64,000 nt of DNA, taken from the NCBI GenBank assembly GCA_947650365.1, contig CANTAL010000004.1:2763501-2827500 (forward strand), given 5' to 3'. Under the pieces are notes generated by a model. That model made no database searches and had not been told where the DNA came from. It saw only the letters and a list, made by a program, of their open reading frames with translations. The translations under genes and the position numbers were made by a program. The DNA comes from Chamaelirium japonicum. Lineage: Eukaryota; Streptophyta; Magnoliopsida; Liliales; Melanthiaceae. This document shows positions 38,622 through 50,076 of this stretch, piece by piece. Every line of letters begins with the position of its first letter. Within the stretch, counting starts at the first letter, position 1.

Positions 38622-40910
38622 TTATTGGAAATAATTCCACGACAAAGGCCCGCAACGGAAGTAAATGGTAGGTCTGAAGACCATGGGTGGTATGCGTTAT
38701 ATATCAAAACTTTCATCAAAACCATCTATATATGTGTATATGAACTTAGCATGGCAATTACGCGAACCTCTAACGTCGATCAAGCGAATAGAATAATCTA
38801 GCATGCATGCATGTTCTATCTACACTAAATCTACAAGTTAGAAGTCATACCTCCGTGCGGATTCTTTCACCGTGACAAATTTCTTCTTTGTCTATGAAAG
38901 CGGCATCGGATCTGCTCGATATAGCTTTGGTGCAATGGCTATAACTTTTCACCCTGAAGTCCGATTTGGCTAAAATTTGGGTTGCATGTAAAGAACTTCG
39001 GGACACAACTTTTGCAGGTGGTTTGAGATTGTTTAGAGTTCTTTAACTCCTGCAGTCATAGAAACAACATTGATCTTTTGTGCAAAATCTGTACAGTAAA
39101 AGATTACAGGAAGCGCCTTCTAGTTTATCCGATCTCGCACGATGCACAGAGCCTCATCGATGGATATCTGAGTGCCTCCATACCACGAGCTTTCTCCATC
39201 TTCGATTCACCACGTGAGGAAGAAGAATCATATCAAAACCCATGCGCACACACGAGGGAGACGAGAGAGGAGAGGAAGAGGAAGAGGAAGGGGGTGGCTA
39301 AAACATCATCTAGAAGGGCCGGCCCCTCCTCCCCTTATCCATATATAGGGACGGCCCTCCCATACCTTGCGTATAGGAGTTATGGTCGGCCCCCCTTATG
39401 TCTCCCTCTTGCCTTGCGTGTAGCACAAGGCCGATCCCCTTTATTTCCATAAGTGGCTGACCCCCTAAAATTCTAACCTCGTATTGTTTAGCCCCCCCTC
39501 CCCTTGAAACTAGCTAGCAACTCTTAGAAGCTAGAGGAGGGGTCGGCCCATGCATATCCCCATGTGCTAGGGGCGGCCAATCTAACGCATGGTGATATTT
39601 TGGTTTTCCAAAATACCCCTCATACCTCTAGTTGGTTGCCCCACTCGCTTAGGAACTCGCATGGCGTACTTACGTGGGTTATGACTAGTGATTCCACTAT
39701 CACTAGGGTGCCCTTAGTAAACACCTAGGGTGCCCCTAGTAAAGCCAACTAGTCAACTCGCAATACGAACCGGTGCTTTGTACCCGTGTAGCGAAGCCCA
39801 CTAAGGTAAGGAGATGACTATATGCATCTCTATACTACTCCAGGATTTCCCCTAGCATATACACACACCTACACATATACCGTGCACTAGTGCGATGCAC
39901 ACACGAAGCGTAGGGTTATTAGGATTTGACTTATTACTTCCTCTAACTGTGTTCCATGATACAAGGAGATAGTTCAAGGAATGTACATTATGTGGATAAG
40001 GTGGAACCTTCAGGGACCAGGGTTCATGGCTTCTAACTTGGACTCGATCGATACACTACCCGAGTGTACCATCGACCTTCTGAGTCCAAGTTAACCTGCG
40101 TAGCCACCCAGCGTGCGACGCAGGCTACACTCTAATTCTCCCAGACTTACTATGTTCTCTTGCATACCCCTACTCTCCGTTTAGTGTAGTAAACATGTTG
40201 TCCCTCCACTTGGTGTCATGATGCAACTCGAGCGGTAGAGAATACCGTCAGACTCAAGTGCTCATATGACTCGGTTTCTTCCAGGTTGACCATATACATC
40301 GTACCTCCGATTACCCTACCGAGTAACCAGATTCGGTCAACAGTCCAACTGATGACCACCTGGCCAAGGTTTAAAATGACGTAAGTCAAACCAAGAAACA
40401 CACCTCCTATTAAGGGTGTGGATGGCCTGCAAGAGTGGCACATTGATGTGACGCCAGTCGGGTAGCCTTTACATCGTGGTTTTGGGTCACATAATTGGAC
40501 CCTCACATATTGGTGCGCCAAAGCACCACACAACTGGTTAGCCTACCAGACATGGTTCCTCAGGGTTATATTATTTTACCCTAAGCAGAAATATAGCTTA
40601 GTACACCGGTTTCTGCTCACCGATCTGTGCACCATGTTGGTTATGTTCGGCCATAGACACTGTGCCTAGTAATGACCATGGTGGAGACACCCACGCTCTA
40701 TCATCCCAATAGTTTATCCTGATAGGGTGACCAACCATAATCAGAGCTGCAAATAAATTTAGGTTACATGGGACCAGTCCATTGAGTCTTCCACTCAAGT
40801 AGATTACCATGTAGCCATGGCTCTCTGTTCTGTAATCAAAACACATACTAAGGTACATACCAAGGTATAATCCTAAGCTATCAACCATATACAGCTAAAC
40901 TAAAGGTTTT
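38622..40910 (-). mobile_element. Solo LTR of copia-type family, inserted in element C
   Basis: The minus strand matches, with divergence, the LTR at 61415-63370: shared TTGTGTGGTGCTTTG, ACCCGRCTGRCG and the TGTTGGAA-type terminus (TTATTGGAA at 38622). No primer site or coding sequence accompanies it, and element C resumes on its right. That fits a solo LTR left by LTR-LTR recombination. The right end is approximate. Confidence 0.6.
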
Positions 40911-42560
40911 TACGAGCTATAGACCTCACCAATTTTAATAACTCCCTCCACCATAGGCTGGAGAGGCCGTATTGGGGGCTCTCTCGCCGCCTAAATGACC
41001 GGACCCCGGATTGACTCGTAGCTGAACATGATCCATGGGCACCGCTCGAGACAGGCCCTTTCCATGAATTCAATGCAAATGAGAGCTAAGGAGGTTCTCA
41101 GGGTCCAGACTGTGAATAGCGTCGTATATATCCCACAGGAGATTAGGATGCTAGATGACTCTGGGAGCCTTACTTTCAACAAGAAGGACCTCCAGGGGGT
41201 GTCCCTCCCCTACCAGGACCCCTTAGTGATTCAGCTAATGATTGGAAGCTGGAATGCCCACCGATGCCTCGTAAACACAGGGAGTTCTATAGAGGTGCTT
41301 TACCTCAAAGCCTTCCACCAGCTTGGCTTCACTCGAAAGCAGCTGGAGCAGACGAATATAGTGCTCTATGGTTTTCCCGGAGAGACTACTAAGGTGGCAG
41401 GGGAGATCACCTTTGATGGTGTTCGTCGGACCTATAGCCCAACATGTCCGATTCATCGTAGTAGAGGTCGAGTCACCCTACAACGTCATTGTTGGCTATT
41501 TGTGGCTACATAAGATGGTCGTCATCTCCTCCACCAAGCACCAATGCCTGAAGTTCTATGCTGGAGGAATGATGCTCTGTATAAGAGAGATCAGTACGCT
41601 GCGGCCCGTGCACAAATCGAGGCCGTGCGTTTTGGGGGATCTTCTTCAGAACCATACTACCGGAAGGGGTAGCAACTATAGGATAACCTCGCCCTTGCAC
41701 AAGAGCGCATGGATGAATGGACGGGGTCACCCTCGATTGAGCCTCTTGACGAGGTCGAATTAGGAGCGGGGAACCCCCCGCAGCGGACTTACATGAGGAA
41801 TGCTCTGTCACCTGAAGAGAAGGCTCCATTATTACAGTTTCTCCAAACGAATCACGATGTGTTCGCATGGAGTCACGCCGACATGATAGGGGTCAGCCTG
41901 GAGGCTGCGTGCCACTGACTGAATCTCCGAGTAGATGTGACCCCTGTCAAGTAAAGGAAGCAGCACATTTCTGATCTCAAAAGAGAGGTCATGAACGAAG
42001 AAATGGACAAGCTCCTCAAGTCCGAATTTATTCGGGAGGTCGAATACCCGGACTGGCTTGCCAATGTCGTCACCCTACCGAAGAAGAACGGGAAGTTATG
42101 GGTATGTGTTGAGTCCATGAACCTGAACGAGGCCTGCCCCAAAGACTCCTTCTCGCTGTCCAGAATTGACGAGCTGGTCAACTCCACGGTCAATGTGCAG
42201 ATGCTCTCTTTCATGGATGGGTATTCGAGGTACAATCAAGTGCTGATGCACCTGGACGATAAAGAGAAAAAGAGGAACCTTTTGCTACAAGGTGATGTCG
42301 TTTGGGTTGAAAAATGTAGAAGCGACATACCAACGACTGGTAACCAAGATGTTCGCGATCCAAAATGGTTGAACCGTAGAAGTCTACATCGACGATATGA
42401 TGGTGAAGAGTCAGGCCAAGCCGGACCACATGGCAGACCTCGCCGAGGTATTCTTGATTATCCGGGAATACAACCTAAAACTCAATCCCGTGAAGTGCAC
42501 ATTCTGAGTCTCTTCAGGGAAGTTTTTGGGCTTCTTGGTGACCCATTGTGGGATTGAAGA
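40911..42560 (+). pseudogene. Protease and reverse transcriptase part of element C pol
   Basis: Protease near 41180-41470: DPLVIQLMIGSWNAHRCLV then NTGSS, where the family has DTGSS, so the catalytic Asp is Asn. RT from about 41990: KSEFIREVEYPDWLANVV, PKKNGK, NEACPKD, FMDGYS, and YIDDMMVKS in another frame at about 42383. Stops near 41915 and 41955 and a frameshift near 42280 inactivate it. Confidence 0.85.
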
Positions 42561-43885
42561 CAACCCGGATTAGATCAAGGCCCTCCTGGCCATGCCTTCC
42601 CCGCGAAAGATAGTAGAAATCTAGTTGTTCAATGGACAGGTCGTGGCATTGCAGCATTTCGTATCCAAGTTGTCCGACATTTGCAAACCACTGTTCGATG
42701 CTTTGCGCAAAGGGTCGAACTACAGCTGGGATGAGGAAAAGGAAGCAGCTTTTCATAAGATCAAGCAGATCCTGAGTAAGCCCCTGGTCCTATCGCATCC
42801 AAGCTCAGGAGAGGAGCATAGACTGTACCTCGCGGCGACCACAGTAGCTATCAGCACCATGGTAATTCGGGTCGAGGCCCAGGTCGAGAAGCCAGTCTAC
42901 TTCATCAACCGAACGATGAATAATGTGGAGACCTGGTACATGAAGATCGAGAAGGTGGCCTACGCCTTGGTCTATGCCACGCGGAAGTTGCACCCGTACT
43001 TCGTCTCACATCCTTTTCTGAGTGATAACGGAGTACCCATTGAAGGAAGCTCTGAAAGAGGCTGGCCGAACTGGAAGGTTAGGAAAGTGGGTGACCGAGC
43101 TGCTCCAATACTACATCAGGTACGAACCTCGGGTGGCTTACAAGGGCCACGTCCTAGCAGATTTCCTGAGCGACTTCCCAGTGGAGGAAGACGCTCAGGT
43201 CATGGCATATGAAGAGGATCCCTGGCGAGCGAATAAAGCCAGTTTGGGGCCGAGTGAATGGGCCTCATTTGGAGAATGGAGGATCTTTATCGACGGGTCC
43301 ACCAACAATATGAGTGCGGGGATCGGAGTTGTGATACTCTTCCCAGAGAATGTTGCAATTCGTAAGTCGACATGCCTAGACTTCCCAACAACCAATAATG
43401 AAGCAGAGTATGAGGCTATGATCGCTGGAATCGAAGCGGCCGAGGATCTGGGAGTGGAAGAGCTGTCTCTTTTCAGCGACTCCCAGATCATGGTGAATCA
43501 AGTGAATTGGGTCTACGTCACTCACGAGCCCCATATGGAAGCGTATCTCACGCTAACGAAGTAAAGGCTAAGCGGATTCAGGAGTGTGACTGTGGCTCAC
43601 ATTCCCCAATTAGAGAATAAGGTAGTCGATGCTCTAGCAAATGTTACATCAACTCTCAGCGGAGTCGAGCCATATCATTATATGATAGAAGTGAAGCAGA
43701 GGCTGTCCACTGAGCTCGAAGTGCTGACGATAGACGATGTGCCAATAGAGCCGTTGGGCCCAAACCCAGATCAGTCGTCGCCTCCCGACTGGACTAGCCC
43801 AATCCGGAGATATCTCACCACTGGTGAACTCCCGACGGATTACCCCAAGGCACAAAGGGTGAAACGCATGTATCATAAATTCTAA
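42561..43885 (+). pseudogene. RNase H region of element C pol
   Basis: A connection and retroviral-type RNase H relic (42625-43020: VYFINRTMNNVETWY, EKVAYALVYATRKLHPYF) is followed by the second, archaeal-like RNase H typical of Tat elements (43264-43640: FIDGSTNNMSAGIG, NNEAEYEAMIAGIEAA, LFSDSQIMVNQVN, VVDALAN). The stretch to 43885 is the linker before integrase. Frameshifts occur near 43020 and a stop at 43562. Confidence 0.85.
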
Positions 43886-44244
43886 ATTACCTCAAAAGTA
43901 CTCTACCGAAGATCTAGCAAAGGGCCTCTCTTGAGGTGCGTAAGACCCGAAGAAGCTCATGACATTCTTTCGATGATTCATAAAGGGTAGTGCGGCAACC
44001 ACTCCGGAGGAAGATTACTAGTGCATAAAGTTAACTAAGCAGGTTACTACTGGCCCACCCTCGAAGCCAACGCCATTGACTTCAGCCGTAAGTGCCAGCA
44101 ATGCTAGAAGCATGGGCCCGTAATACACCAACCGGCCGAGGAGCTCCAGAGCCACTATTCTCCATAGCCTTTCCAGCAATGGGGTCTGGATATAGTGGGA
44201 CCTTTGCCGGCCACCCCCAGCAAGAAGAGATTCATGTTGATGGC
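43886..44244 (+). pseudogene. Integrase N-terminal half of element C
   Basis: The zinc-binding region (CGNHSGGR, YYWPTLEANAIDFSRKC) and the start of the core (WGLDIVGPLP) are readable across stops. The sequence breaks at 44244, where element B's LTR begins, after KKRFMLMA; it resumes at 52528. Confidence 0.8.
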
Positions 44245-44887
44245 TGTGGGGGAGGATTTCGGCCGTCGTACGTGACCCTCCTCCAACAGTCGATTGAAGG
44301 TTTGACCCTTCGGGATGTGGCGCGCTTCGAAGCGCTGAGTTGTGACTTGCTGGGCTATCACACTAACACTATAGAGTAGTAAGGTAGAGAAAGATATGAC
44401 ACAGGATGTGGTGACGAAGTTCGGCCGAAGCCTACGTCTCCGTGCGATAAGACGCAACCTTTGAATCCACTATCTCTGAGTAAATAATATAGCTACTCTC
44501 GACAGGCCGATGAGTGCTTCTTACAAGTAATCAGAGGGTGGAAAAGGAGTCTGAAAACCAGAAAACTCGAAGAGCTCTGGAAAACAGAAAGTGGGTTTCT
44601 GGTCTGGAATTTCGGATCTGGAATCATTTACAGGGTTTGCTATTTATAAGGGCTTAGTTTATCTAGGGAATATTCCAGGAATATTCCCAGGAATATCCGG
44701 GGTTTGGTAAATACCGGGGGGATTTACCAGACCCCAGATAGTGCAAGTGGGCCCCAGGCAGGGCTGCGGGTCCCACCGTCTTACCCATGGGCCCCAGGCA
44801 GGGCTGCGGGTCCCACCATTGGACTCGTAGGCCCCAAGCAGGGCTGTGGGTCCCACCATTGGGCGTTAGCCAGATTTTGCACCCACA
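44245..44887 (-). mobile_element. 3' LTR of element B (643 bp)
   Basis: TGTGGGGG...GCACCCACA. The U3 part has three repeats of about 40 bp around GCCCCAGGCAGGGCTG (44750-44870). A TATA box (TTATAAATAG on minus) lies near 44640-44650. Confidence 0.93.
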
Positions 44888-44903
44888 GTTACCCCCTCCC
44901 AGC
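44888..44903 (-). other. Polypurine tract of element B
   Basis: The minus strand reads GGGAGGGGGTAAC directly before the 3' LTR, the plus-strand DNA primer of reverse transcription. Confidence 0.7.
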
Positions 44904-45019
44904 TAGATAGGTGTTAACCTAGCTGGTTGGGATTTTCTAGTGCAAAGCTGGTCGCTCGTCTGCCGATCCTCTGTCCGGAGTTGGTCGTCGTTTGTCTGCC
45001 GACCAGCTACGTGAGGTCG

Positions 45020-45290
45020 ACCATTGGGCCTACCGACCCCCTACCAGGGGTTGGTCGGGTGTACGTCTGCCGACCCGTTGTATGGGGCCGATCATCGTCT
45101 GTCTTCCGACCCGTTGCGCAGGGCTTACTGCTGTGCGTCTGCCGACCCGTTGCGCGGAGCCGACCATAGTCTGTCTGCCGACCCGTTGCGCGGGGCTTAC
45201 TGCTGTGCGTCTGCCGACCCGTTGCGCGGGGCCGACCATAGTCTGTCTGCCGACCCGTTGCACGGGGCTAACAGTCACGCCCATCGACCC
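45020..45290. repeat. Minisatellite, unit about 36 bp, in the 3' region of element B
   Basis: About seven repeats of CTGCCGACCCGTTGCGCGGG alternate with two spacer types (TTACTGCTGTG and CGACCATAGTC). It stays open on both strands because the unit is a multiple of three; I do not regard it as coding. Confidence 0.8.
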
Positions 45291-45597
45291 CTTGCCAGGG
45301 GCCGGTCGGGTGTGCGTATGCCGACGGTATGTATACCCCCGCCCAACCAGCTAGGTGGTAACCTAGTTGGTTGGGACGCCGTGGTGCGAACGGGTCGGCA
45401 CCTAGCCGGCTGGGATCGGGGGTTGATGCCGGTAGAGGGGCGGAGTTATGCTGAGGGGACCCCATGGGGCCGGGGTAGGCGAAAACTGCCCAAAGGGGGT
45501 CAGATGCAAACAAAGGGGGATGAGGGGTCGGTAGCAAAATGAAAAAGGTTGGGGGGGGGGGGTGAGTGCAAATATAGAAAAATAAAAGGGTTGAAAA

Positions 45598-45971
45598 TAC
45601 GAGCCGGAGCTATGTACGACGAGAGCTACCGTGCGTATCCGGACCCGGAATTTGTCGATGTCAGAGCCCGGGCGATCCTCACATGGCCGTCTACAGGGGC
45701 ATCTAGAGTTCAGGTGAGAATGAAGCCAATGAGCCCATTCTTGCGCAATGGGAAAACAGGATAAAACACGAGTTAAAAACTCGAAAGGCGGAGAAAAAAA
45801 GTGTGAAATCACGACCCGGAGCCATGTACGACGAGAGCTACCGTGCGTATCCGGACCCGGAATTTGTCGATGTCAGAGCCCGGGCGATCCTCACATGGCC
45901 GTCTACAGGGGCATCTAGAGTTCAGGCGAGAATGAAGCCAATGAGCCCATTCTTGCGCAATGGAAAAACAG
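45598..45971. repeat. Tandem duplication (unit about 163 bp, offset 212 bp) at the pol 3' end of B
   Basis: 45598-45760 and 45810-45971 are nearly identical (TATGTACGACGAGAGCTACC ... CCCATTCTTGCGCAATGG). The inner copy supplies the last codons and stop of the pol frame. Confidence 0.85.
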
Positions 45972-48900
45972 GAGCGAACTTGCCGATGCCATGTTCCTTT
46001 GTGTTTGGGAAGACCGCTCTTAGAACAAGTTCTCCGACGCTGAACTGTCTTCTGCTAACCTTTCGGTCGAAAGCTGACTTGATCTTTTGTTGGTAGTTGG
46101 CGATGCGTACGGCTGCTTGATCACGAAGTTCGTCTGTGCAATCGAGGTCGCCGATGCGAAGTTCCTCGTTGATCTCTCGTTCGATTGCGAGGGACTTGAT
46201 AGTTGGGCATATGGCTTCGGTTGGCAGAACTGCTTCTGACCCGTAAGTTAGACGAAAGGGTGAAAATCCGGTCGATCGTCGAGGTGTGGTTCGATACCCC
46301 CACAGCACCTCAGGAAGGACTTTCTCCCAGAGCCCTTTCTTGTCTTCTAACTTCTTCTTAAGTATGTCGAGGATGGCCCGGTTGGAGGCTTCCGCTTGAC
46401 CGTTGCACTGAGGGTATCTCGGGGTTGAATAGAAGAGTTTGATCCCATACTCTTGGCAAAAGCTCCGGAATTTGTCCGAGTCGAATTGTGCTCCATTGTC
46501 AGCAATAAGCACTTGGGGCGTGCCGAATCTTGAGAAGATGTTCTTCCTGACAAATTTGATGACTTCATCGTCTGTTTCACGGAAGAGAGGCACAGCTTCA
46601 ACCCATTTAGTGAAGTAGTCAGTTGCCAACAGTAGGTACTTCTTCTTGCTGGGAGAAGGTGGGAATGGGCCAAGGAAATCCAACCCCCATTGATGGAACG
46701 GCCAAGGACTCGTCAGAGGGTGAAGCTCAGATGCAGGGAGATGAATTGATCGAGCGTGCCGTTGGCAGGGTTCACACTTCTGGACGAACTGTCGTGCGTC
46801 TTTGGCCATAGTGGGCCAATAGTAGCCTTGGAGTTTGACTTTCCCTTCGAGGGATCTGCCACCAGAATGGTTACCGCAAGCTCCGGCATGGATGTCTGCT
46901 AATATCATCTCCACTTGTCCGAGGCTGATGCATTTGAGAAGGATTCCACTGTGGGACTGGAAATAGAGATCGTCTCCTTCAAGGCGATAGAGAGGGAGTT
47001 TTCTTTGCAATCGTCTGGCTTGAATCGGGTCTTCCGGCATTTTATTGTACTTGAAGAAGTTAAGGATTGGCCATCTCCAATCTGACTGATCTTCACTTAA
47101 GGCGTAAGTGAAGATCGGTTGCCTCCAACCCTTTCTTCCGTTTGCCGTGGCGATAACTCCGCGTTGCTCAAGGTTTGCCTTGGGTAACTCTTGGTATTCG
47201 ATGCTGACGTGGCGTTGATTGACTGGATCTCCCAATACTGAAGCAGCATTGGCGAGGGCATCAGCTTTGCGATTGTCTGCCCTTGGTATTTGGAGGAATT
47301 TGATGTCTGTGAACTGCTTCTTGAGGTGTTGTACGAGGTCGAGATAGTGCAGCATCATTTCACCTCGTGCTGCGTAATCCCCATTGATCTGTCTGATGAC
47401 CAACTGGGAATCACTATAGACGTCGAGGTGCTCTACCCCCAGTGCTTGAGCAGTCTCCAATCCTGAGACAAGAGCTTCGTACTCGGCTTCATTATTGGTG
47501 GCATTGAACCCGAGGAGGATAGCTTTCTCCAGGTGGTCTAGTTCGGGGGATATTAGAACTATCCCAATTCCTGAGCCCATGGCACTTGATGCTCCGTCGG
47601 TATAGAGCTTCCATCGTGATATGGTCACTGATGGAGCCTCGAGGTTCGAACAAGGGGCCTGCGGGCCTGGACTGAAGCGTTCCTCATCTTTATTGTTGAG
47701 GTGCATCTCGGGATCATCTTCAAGGGCGATAGAATCTTCTACGGGGAAGTCTGCCAGAAAGTCGGCTATGGCTTGCCCTTTGACAGAAATACGAGGCTCG
47801 AATTGGATACCGAGCGAACTCATTTCGATTACCCATTTGGTCATCCGACCGGCTCGACCAGTCTTGTCGAGTATGTCTTTGAGAGGATGCTCGGAAGAGA
47901 CGGTAACTAGGTGGGATTCGAAGTAGGGGCGAAGTCGTCGAGAGGCTGTTAGCAGAGCCAAAACAATTTTTTCTATCTTCGAGTAGCGAGTTTCAGCCGG
48001 CAGGAGGGTGTGGCTGGTATAGTAGACAGGACGTTCGATGGCATCCCTTCTGCTGACCAGGACTGCACTGATGGCTTGACCAGTGACGGCGAGATAGATC
48101 CATAGGGGTTCCGCTAGCAACGGTGCTGTCAGGATGGGGGACTGAGTGAGATAGAACTTGATGCTTTGAAAAGCTTGTTCACAAGTCGTGTCCCATCCTG
48201 ATGTGTCAGCCCTGCGGAGTTTGTCGAAGAAGGGCTTGCATTTGTCGGAGGATTTGGATACGAATCGATTGAGTGCTGCTAGCCTTCCCGTGAGTCGTTG
48301 AACTTCTTTTTGATTAGAGGGTGATGGCATGTCGAGTATTGCTCGAATTTGATCGGGATTTGCTTCGATGCCTCTTCTAGTTACTAGATGACCCAGGAAC
48401 TTTCCAGATTGTACTCCAAAAGCGCATTTGGCTGGATTCAGCTTCATGCGGTATCTTCTCAGGATTTGAAATGTTTCGGCGAGGTCAGCGAGGTGTTCCG
48501 CTCGAGTTTGGCTTTTGGTAAGCAGATCATCAACGTAGACTTCGACGTTGCGACCGATCTGTTCTTTGAACATCTTCGTGACTAGCCTTTGGTAGGTTGA
48601 TCCCGCATTTTTAAGGCCAAAGGGCATGACGTTGTAGCAGTAGAGACCCCTATCCGTCACGAAGCATGTCTTCTCTTGATCATCCCGATGTAGGGGGATT
48701 TGATTGTAGCCCGAGTATCCATCCATGAAGGATAGTAGCTCGTGCCCAGCGGTGGCGTCTACGAGTCTATCTATCCTGGGCATGGGGAAGGGATCTTTAG
48801 GACATGCTTTGTTGAGGTTGGTGAAGTCGATGCAGACTCTAATCTTCCCATTCTTCTTCGGAACAGCGACTATGTTTGAGATCCAAGTTGGATACTCAAC

Positions 48901-49263
48901 TTCGCGGATGAAGCCAACAGCAAGTAACTTGTCGATTTCTTCTTGAACTGCAATTAGTCGCTCCGGTTTGATGGTTCGTGGCTTCTGTTTGACTGGGTGC
49001 GCTCCTTCTTTGATTGTGAGTCGATGACACGCATCGTCTGGATCGATCCCGGGCATGTCTTCAAAACTCCAAGCGAAAACATCAGCGTTGGATTTGAGGA
49101 ATGAAACCATATCTTGCGCTTCTTCACTATTCAGGCCAGTGCCGATGAAAGTCTCTCGAGGGGGACTACCGTTGCCGAGGTCAACTCGAACAATTTCTTC
49201 GACTGAGGGTGGAGCCTCCCATTCCAGAGGTGCAGGCTCAGGCATTGGGGGCTCCCTTGATTG
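45922..49263 (-). CDS. Pol of element B: RT, RNase H, archaeal-type RNase H, integrase
   Basis: An open frame of 1107 codons from the first ATG (49245), in the same frame as gag and protease. RT about 105-300, with YVDD at 237-240. Connection/RNase H about 380-460. Second RNase H about 545-670, with D550, E588, D612 and D662 (LYTDGAS, NNEAEYEAL, YSDSQL, ADALAN). Integrase has the HHCC finger about 786-827 and a D856, D916, E952 core with the expected D-35-E spacing. The C-terminus departs from the family after NTKEHGIGKFAP and stops after about 18 residues, so the last integrase/chromatin-targeting segment is missing. Enzyme cores look intact. Upstream it is separated from protease by one TAG (49264-49266). 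Confidence 0.93.
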   Translation of the reverse strand, partial: QSREPPMPEPAPLEWEAPPSVEEIVRVDLGNGSPPRETFIGTGLNSEEAQDMVSFLKSNADVFAWSFEDMPGIDPDDACHRLTIKEGAHPVKQKPRTIKPERLIAVQEEIDKLLAVGFIREVEYPTWISNIVAVPKKNGKIRVCIDFTNLNKACPKDPFPMPRIDRLVDATAGHELLSFMDGYSGYNQIPLHRDDQEKTCFVTDRGLYCYNVMPFGLKNAGSTYQRLVTKMFKEQIGRNVEVYVDDLLTKSQTRAEHLADLAETFQILRRYRMKLNPAKCAFGVQSGKFLGHLVTRRGIEANPDQIRAILDMPSPSNQKEVQRLTGRLAALNRFVSKSSDKCKPFFDKLRRADTSGWDTTCEQAFQSIKFYLTQSPILTAPLLAEPLWIYLAVTGQAISAVLVSRRDAIERPVYYTSHTLLPAETRYSKIEKIVLALLTASRRLRPYFESHLVTVSSEHPLKDILDKTGRAGRMTKWVIEMSSLGIQFEPRISVKGQAIADFLADFPVEDSIALEDDPEMHLNNKDEERFSPGPQAPCSNLEAPSVTISRWKLYTDGASSAMGSGIGIVLISPELDHLEKAILLGFNATNNEAEYEALVSGLETAQALGVEHLDVYSDSQLVIRQINGDYAARGEMMLHYLDLVQHLKKQFTDIKFLQIPRADNRKADALANAASVLGDPVNQRHVSIEYQELPKANLEQRGVIATANGRKGWRQPIFTYALSEDQSDWRWPILNFFKYNKMPEDPIQARRLQRKLPLYRLEGDDLYFQSHSGILLKCISLGQVEMILADIHAGACGNHSGGRSLEGKVKLQGYYWPTMAKDARQFVQKCEPCQRHARSIHLPASELHPLTSPWPFHQWGLDFLGPFPPSPSKKKYLLLATDYFTKWVEAVPLFRETDDEVIKFVRKNIFSRFGTPQVLIADNGAQFDSDKFRSFCQEYGIKLFYSTPRYPQCNGQAEASNRAILDILKKKLEDKKGLWEKVLPEVLWGYRTTPRRSTGFSPFRLTYGSEAVLPTEAICPTIKSLAIEREINEELRIGDLDCTDELRDQAAVRIANYQQKIKSAFDRKVSRRQFSVGELVLRAVFPNTKEHGIGKFAPVFPLRKNGLIGFILA

Positions 49264-50076
49264 CTATCTGGTCGAGGGACCGGCTTCGCTAGCAGAACGC
49301 TTTGCTGGCGTAGCCTTGGGTGTTGATTGATTTCGCGCGGCCGCTGCTTCGCATGATCTTCCCGTTTGTTGACTCCCTCGGATGCATCTGATACCCTCTT
49401 CAGTTGGGAATTTGAGGAGTTGGTGATTAGAGGAGGAGACAGCATTGATCTGATGAAGGAAAGGCCTGCCTAGAATGGCATTGTAGTTTGACGTCCCCTC
49501 GACTACAGCAAAACGGACGGACACTCGCATATCGCTACTGATATCGAGTGTAAATTTTGCTTCGCCCATCGTCATGCTCTGCTCTCCGTTGAAGCCGGTA
49601 ATGATGGTCGGGATTACGTCAAGACTCTCGTACTTATGACCGAGACGTTTGAAGCAATCAGAGAACATGATGTCGATGGAGCTACCGGTATCAATGAGGA
49701 TCCGGTTGACCGAGCTCCCATCAACCATGAGTCGAAGGACCAAAGGATCTCGGTGAGGAGTGCATACCCCGTGGAGATCCTGATCGGTAAAGATGATTGC
49801 CGGCCATGGGAGGCCTTTGATGGGCTTCTCTATCCAGGAGTCTTCAACTTGAGCAAGAGTGCGAACGTGATGGACACGTCGTACTTGCCGCTCAACCTCC
49901 TTTCGAGTTGGAGTTTGATGATGTAGGTTGCCGTGGATGCCGTAAACATTCGCTTGAACTAAGATAAGAGTTGCTTGAGAAGTGACCGAGCGGATCCAGC
50001 ATGCCTCCTTCTCCCTTTGGGGAGGGGGAGGAGGAGGGTGTGGACTGCCAGCCCTGCCTATCTCAGATTTAAAATC
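49264..50076 (-). CDS. Protease segment of element B polyprotein
   Basis: In frame between two TAG codons (50077-50079 and 49264-49266). The aspartic protease motif is LIDTGSS, preceded by DPLVLRLMVDGSSVN and followed by AILGRPFL. There is no ATG near its start except internal ones (49743), so it would be made only as part of Gag-Pol. Processing of the polyprotein is its expected role. Confidence 0.88.
   Translation of the reverse strand, partial: DFKSEIGRAGSPHPPPPPPQREKEACWIRSVTSQATLILVQANVYGIHGNLHHQTPTRKEVERQVRRVHHVRTLAQVEDSWIEKPIKGLPWPAIIFTDQDLHGVCTPHRDPLVLRLMVDGSSVNRILIDTGSSIDIMFSDCFKRLGHKYESLDVIPTIITGFNGEQSMTMGEAKFTLDISSDMRVSVRFAVVEGTSNYNAILGRPFLHQINAVSSSNHQLLKFPTEEGIRCIRGSQQTGRSCEAAAARNQSTPKATPAKRSASEAGPSTR

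Noticed and set aside
45030..45284. Minus frame with a 12-residue repeat
   Set aside because: It is the translation of the 36-bp minisatellite in the 3' region of element B, after the pol stop.
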